This document shows, piece by piece, positions 63,251-64,000 of a stretch of DNA of 64,000 bases (positions are counted from its first letter, which is position 1; each line of letters begins with the position of its first letter). Under the pieces are notes generated by a model. That model worked only from the letters and a program-made list of their open reading frames with translations, was not told the DNA's origin and did no database searches. A program made the translations under genes and the position numbers. The DNA is from Paraburkholderia tropica (lineage in GTDB: Bacteria; Pseudomonadota; Gammaproteobacteria; Burkholderiales; Burkholderiaceae): positions 23,084 through 87,083 of the forward strand of contig NZ_FNZM01000026.1 in NCBI RefSeq assembly GCF_900109265.1, read 5' to 3'.

Positions 63251-63982
63251 TTATGCTGCGAGGCCGAGTTCGGGCAGCGGGATTTCCTTCTCGACGTAGT
63301 CGTAGTAAAGCGCCGTGGTGTACAGCAGACGCATCTGCGCACCGATCTCGCAGATCTTCAGGCAACGCTGCTGCAACTCGGGCGTGGTGGCGTTTTCCAG
63401 CACGATCTGGTAGCCGCGCTCGCCGTGGATTTCGTCCGAGACGATATGCAGGTCGAAGAATTCCACCTCTTCGTCCGTGAACTGGTACTGCTCGCGCAGC
63501 GTGGGCGTCTGCTTGCGGTAGATCGACGGCACCTGCGATTCCAGCCCGACCACCAGCGCGGCCACCGCCACCACCGGGTCTTCGCGCATCGCCACCGAAT
63601 AGCACCACGCCTGCAGGCCGCGCGTGGTGGGCGACATGTTGTCGGGGTTGGTGACGCGCTCGCGCGTGGTGCCGCAGGCTTCGGCGAAACGGATCAGCAG
63701 GTCGGTGTGACGGTCGCCGCCAATTTCTTCCTCGTACATGTTGGCGAGGAGGAAGTCCTTGGCCTCGGTCATGTGGTCGGGCGTGCGGGCGTAGAGGTAG
63801 GCGAGATAGTCGGCGAAGGGGCCGACATAGTGATAGTGGTTTTCGGCCCAGCGTGCGAGATGCGCGCGGGAGAGCTTGCCGCTCGCCCAGGCGACGCTGA
63901 AGGGCGCCTTGTTGGCGCTCTTGCCCTTGATCGCTTCTTCGAGCGCGCTGCGGAATGCGTCGCGGTTCATGAGTTCGGCCAT
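63251..63982 (-). CDS. Heme-oxygenase-fold diiron oxidase/oxygenase (PqqC/TenA-like)
   Basis: This 243-residue all-helical protein has the ligand pattern of heme-oxygenase-like diiron enzymes: ARWAENHYHYVGPF, NMYEEEIGGDRHTDLLI, ALVVGLESQVPSIY and HIVSDEIHGERGYQ, with Glu and His spaced to bind two metals as in PqqC, CADD and the fragmentase BesC. Such enzymes activate O2 to cleave or oxidise amino acids or fatty acids. GGAGCAAACGAAG precedes ATG 63982. It is the first gene seen of the operon; more genes may lie outside. Confidence 0.85.
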   Translation of the reverse strand: MAELMNRDAFRSALEEAIKGKSANKAPFSVAWASGKLSRAHLARWAENHYHYVGPFADYLAYLYARTPDHMTEAKDFLLANMYEEEIGGDRHTDLLIRFAEACGTTRERVTNPDNMSPTTRGLQAWCYSVAMREDPVVAVAALVVGLESQVPSIYRKQTPTLREQYQFTDEEVEFFDLHIVSDEIHGERGYQIVLENATTPELQQRCLKICEIGAQMRLLYTTALYYDYVEKEIPLPELGLAA

Positions 63983-64000
63983 CTTCGTTTGCTCCTGATC

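Overview
The window looks like an accessory replicon or genomic island of a high-GC beta-proteobacterium, most likely Burkholderiaceae (Paraburkholderia/Caballeronia/Burkholderia type). The inference rests on gene families and layout: a PAAR protein with the Cys-rich 'QCRGF' tail, LigD in PE-ligase-polymerase order, an ANTAR-controlled urea/amide transporter and HipBA. No housekeeping core is visible. Many genes are broken by single frameshifts or by truncation, so much of the left and middle is either decaying accessory DNA or carries indel errors.

Layout. 1-2.4 kb: debris (NRAMP transporter C-terminus, histidine-kinase ATPase fragment), a Nudix hydrolase and a small lipoprotein-like ORF. 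2.4-6.3 kb: oxidative-stress block (YciF-like ferritin-fold protein, manganese catalase, iron-permease-like membrane protein, PSD-like decarboxylase). 6.4-9.4 kb: frameshifted zinc alcohol dehydrogenase, CinA-type amidohydrolase, small proteins. 9.7-15.5 kb: NHEJ locus (ligD, broken ku) around an orphan PAAR remnant and a MerR-TPR regulator. 15.6-21.5 kb: small hypotheticals, a CxxC protein next to an internally deleted UvrD-type helicase, an H-NS-like protein. 21.6-27.1 kb: heat-shock block with three Hsp20 genes and a second groESL behind a sigma-32-like promoter, plus a degenerate tRNA-Lys. 27.5-37.1 kb: signalling block (hybrid histidine kinases, single-domain response regulators, a double-ATPase KaiC-like protein). 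37-40.5 kb: small genes and a frameshifted DUF1016/YhcG nuclease.

40.5-49.1 kb is the best-integrated system: a minus-strand urtABCDE-like ABC importer plus an amidase, divergent from amiC-amiR. The urtA leader contains a two-hexaloop RNA whose second hairpin overlaps an intrinsic terminator, which is the architecture expected of an ANTAR (AmiR) antitermination target. AmiC would sense the amide or urea, release AmiR, and AmiR would stabilise the antiterminator so that importer and amidase are expressed.

49.2-55.5 kb is a recombination scar: IS6 remnant joined to a CobW C-terminus, truncated DUF3701 integrase, IS3 element with a damaged orfA, CGNR/ABATE regulator, a near-consensus LexA box, and a Cap4-like nuclease domain joined to the C-terminal half of a DEAD-box RNA helicase. 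55.6-57.3 kb is hipBA with palindromic operators; HipA has Val where the catalytic Asp is expected. 57.3-64 kb is an intact minus-strand operon-like cluster (heme-oxygenase-fold diiron enzyme, aldehyde dehydrogenase, GlcG/HbpS protein, ferredoxin-flavin reductase, ornithine-cyclodeaminase-family enzyme, MFS exporter), probably an uncharacterised oxidative pathway continuing past the window edge.
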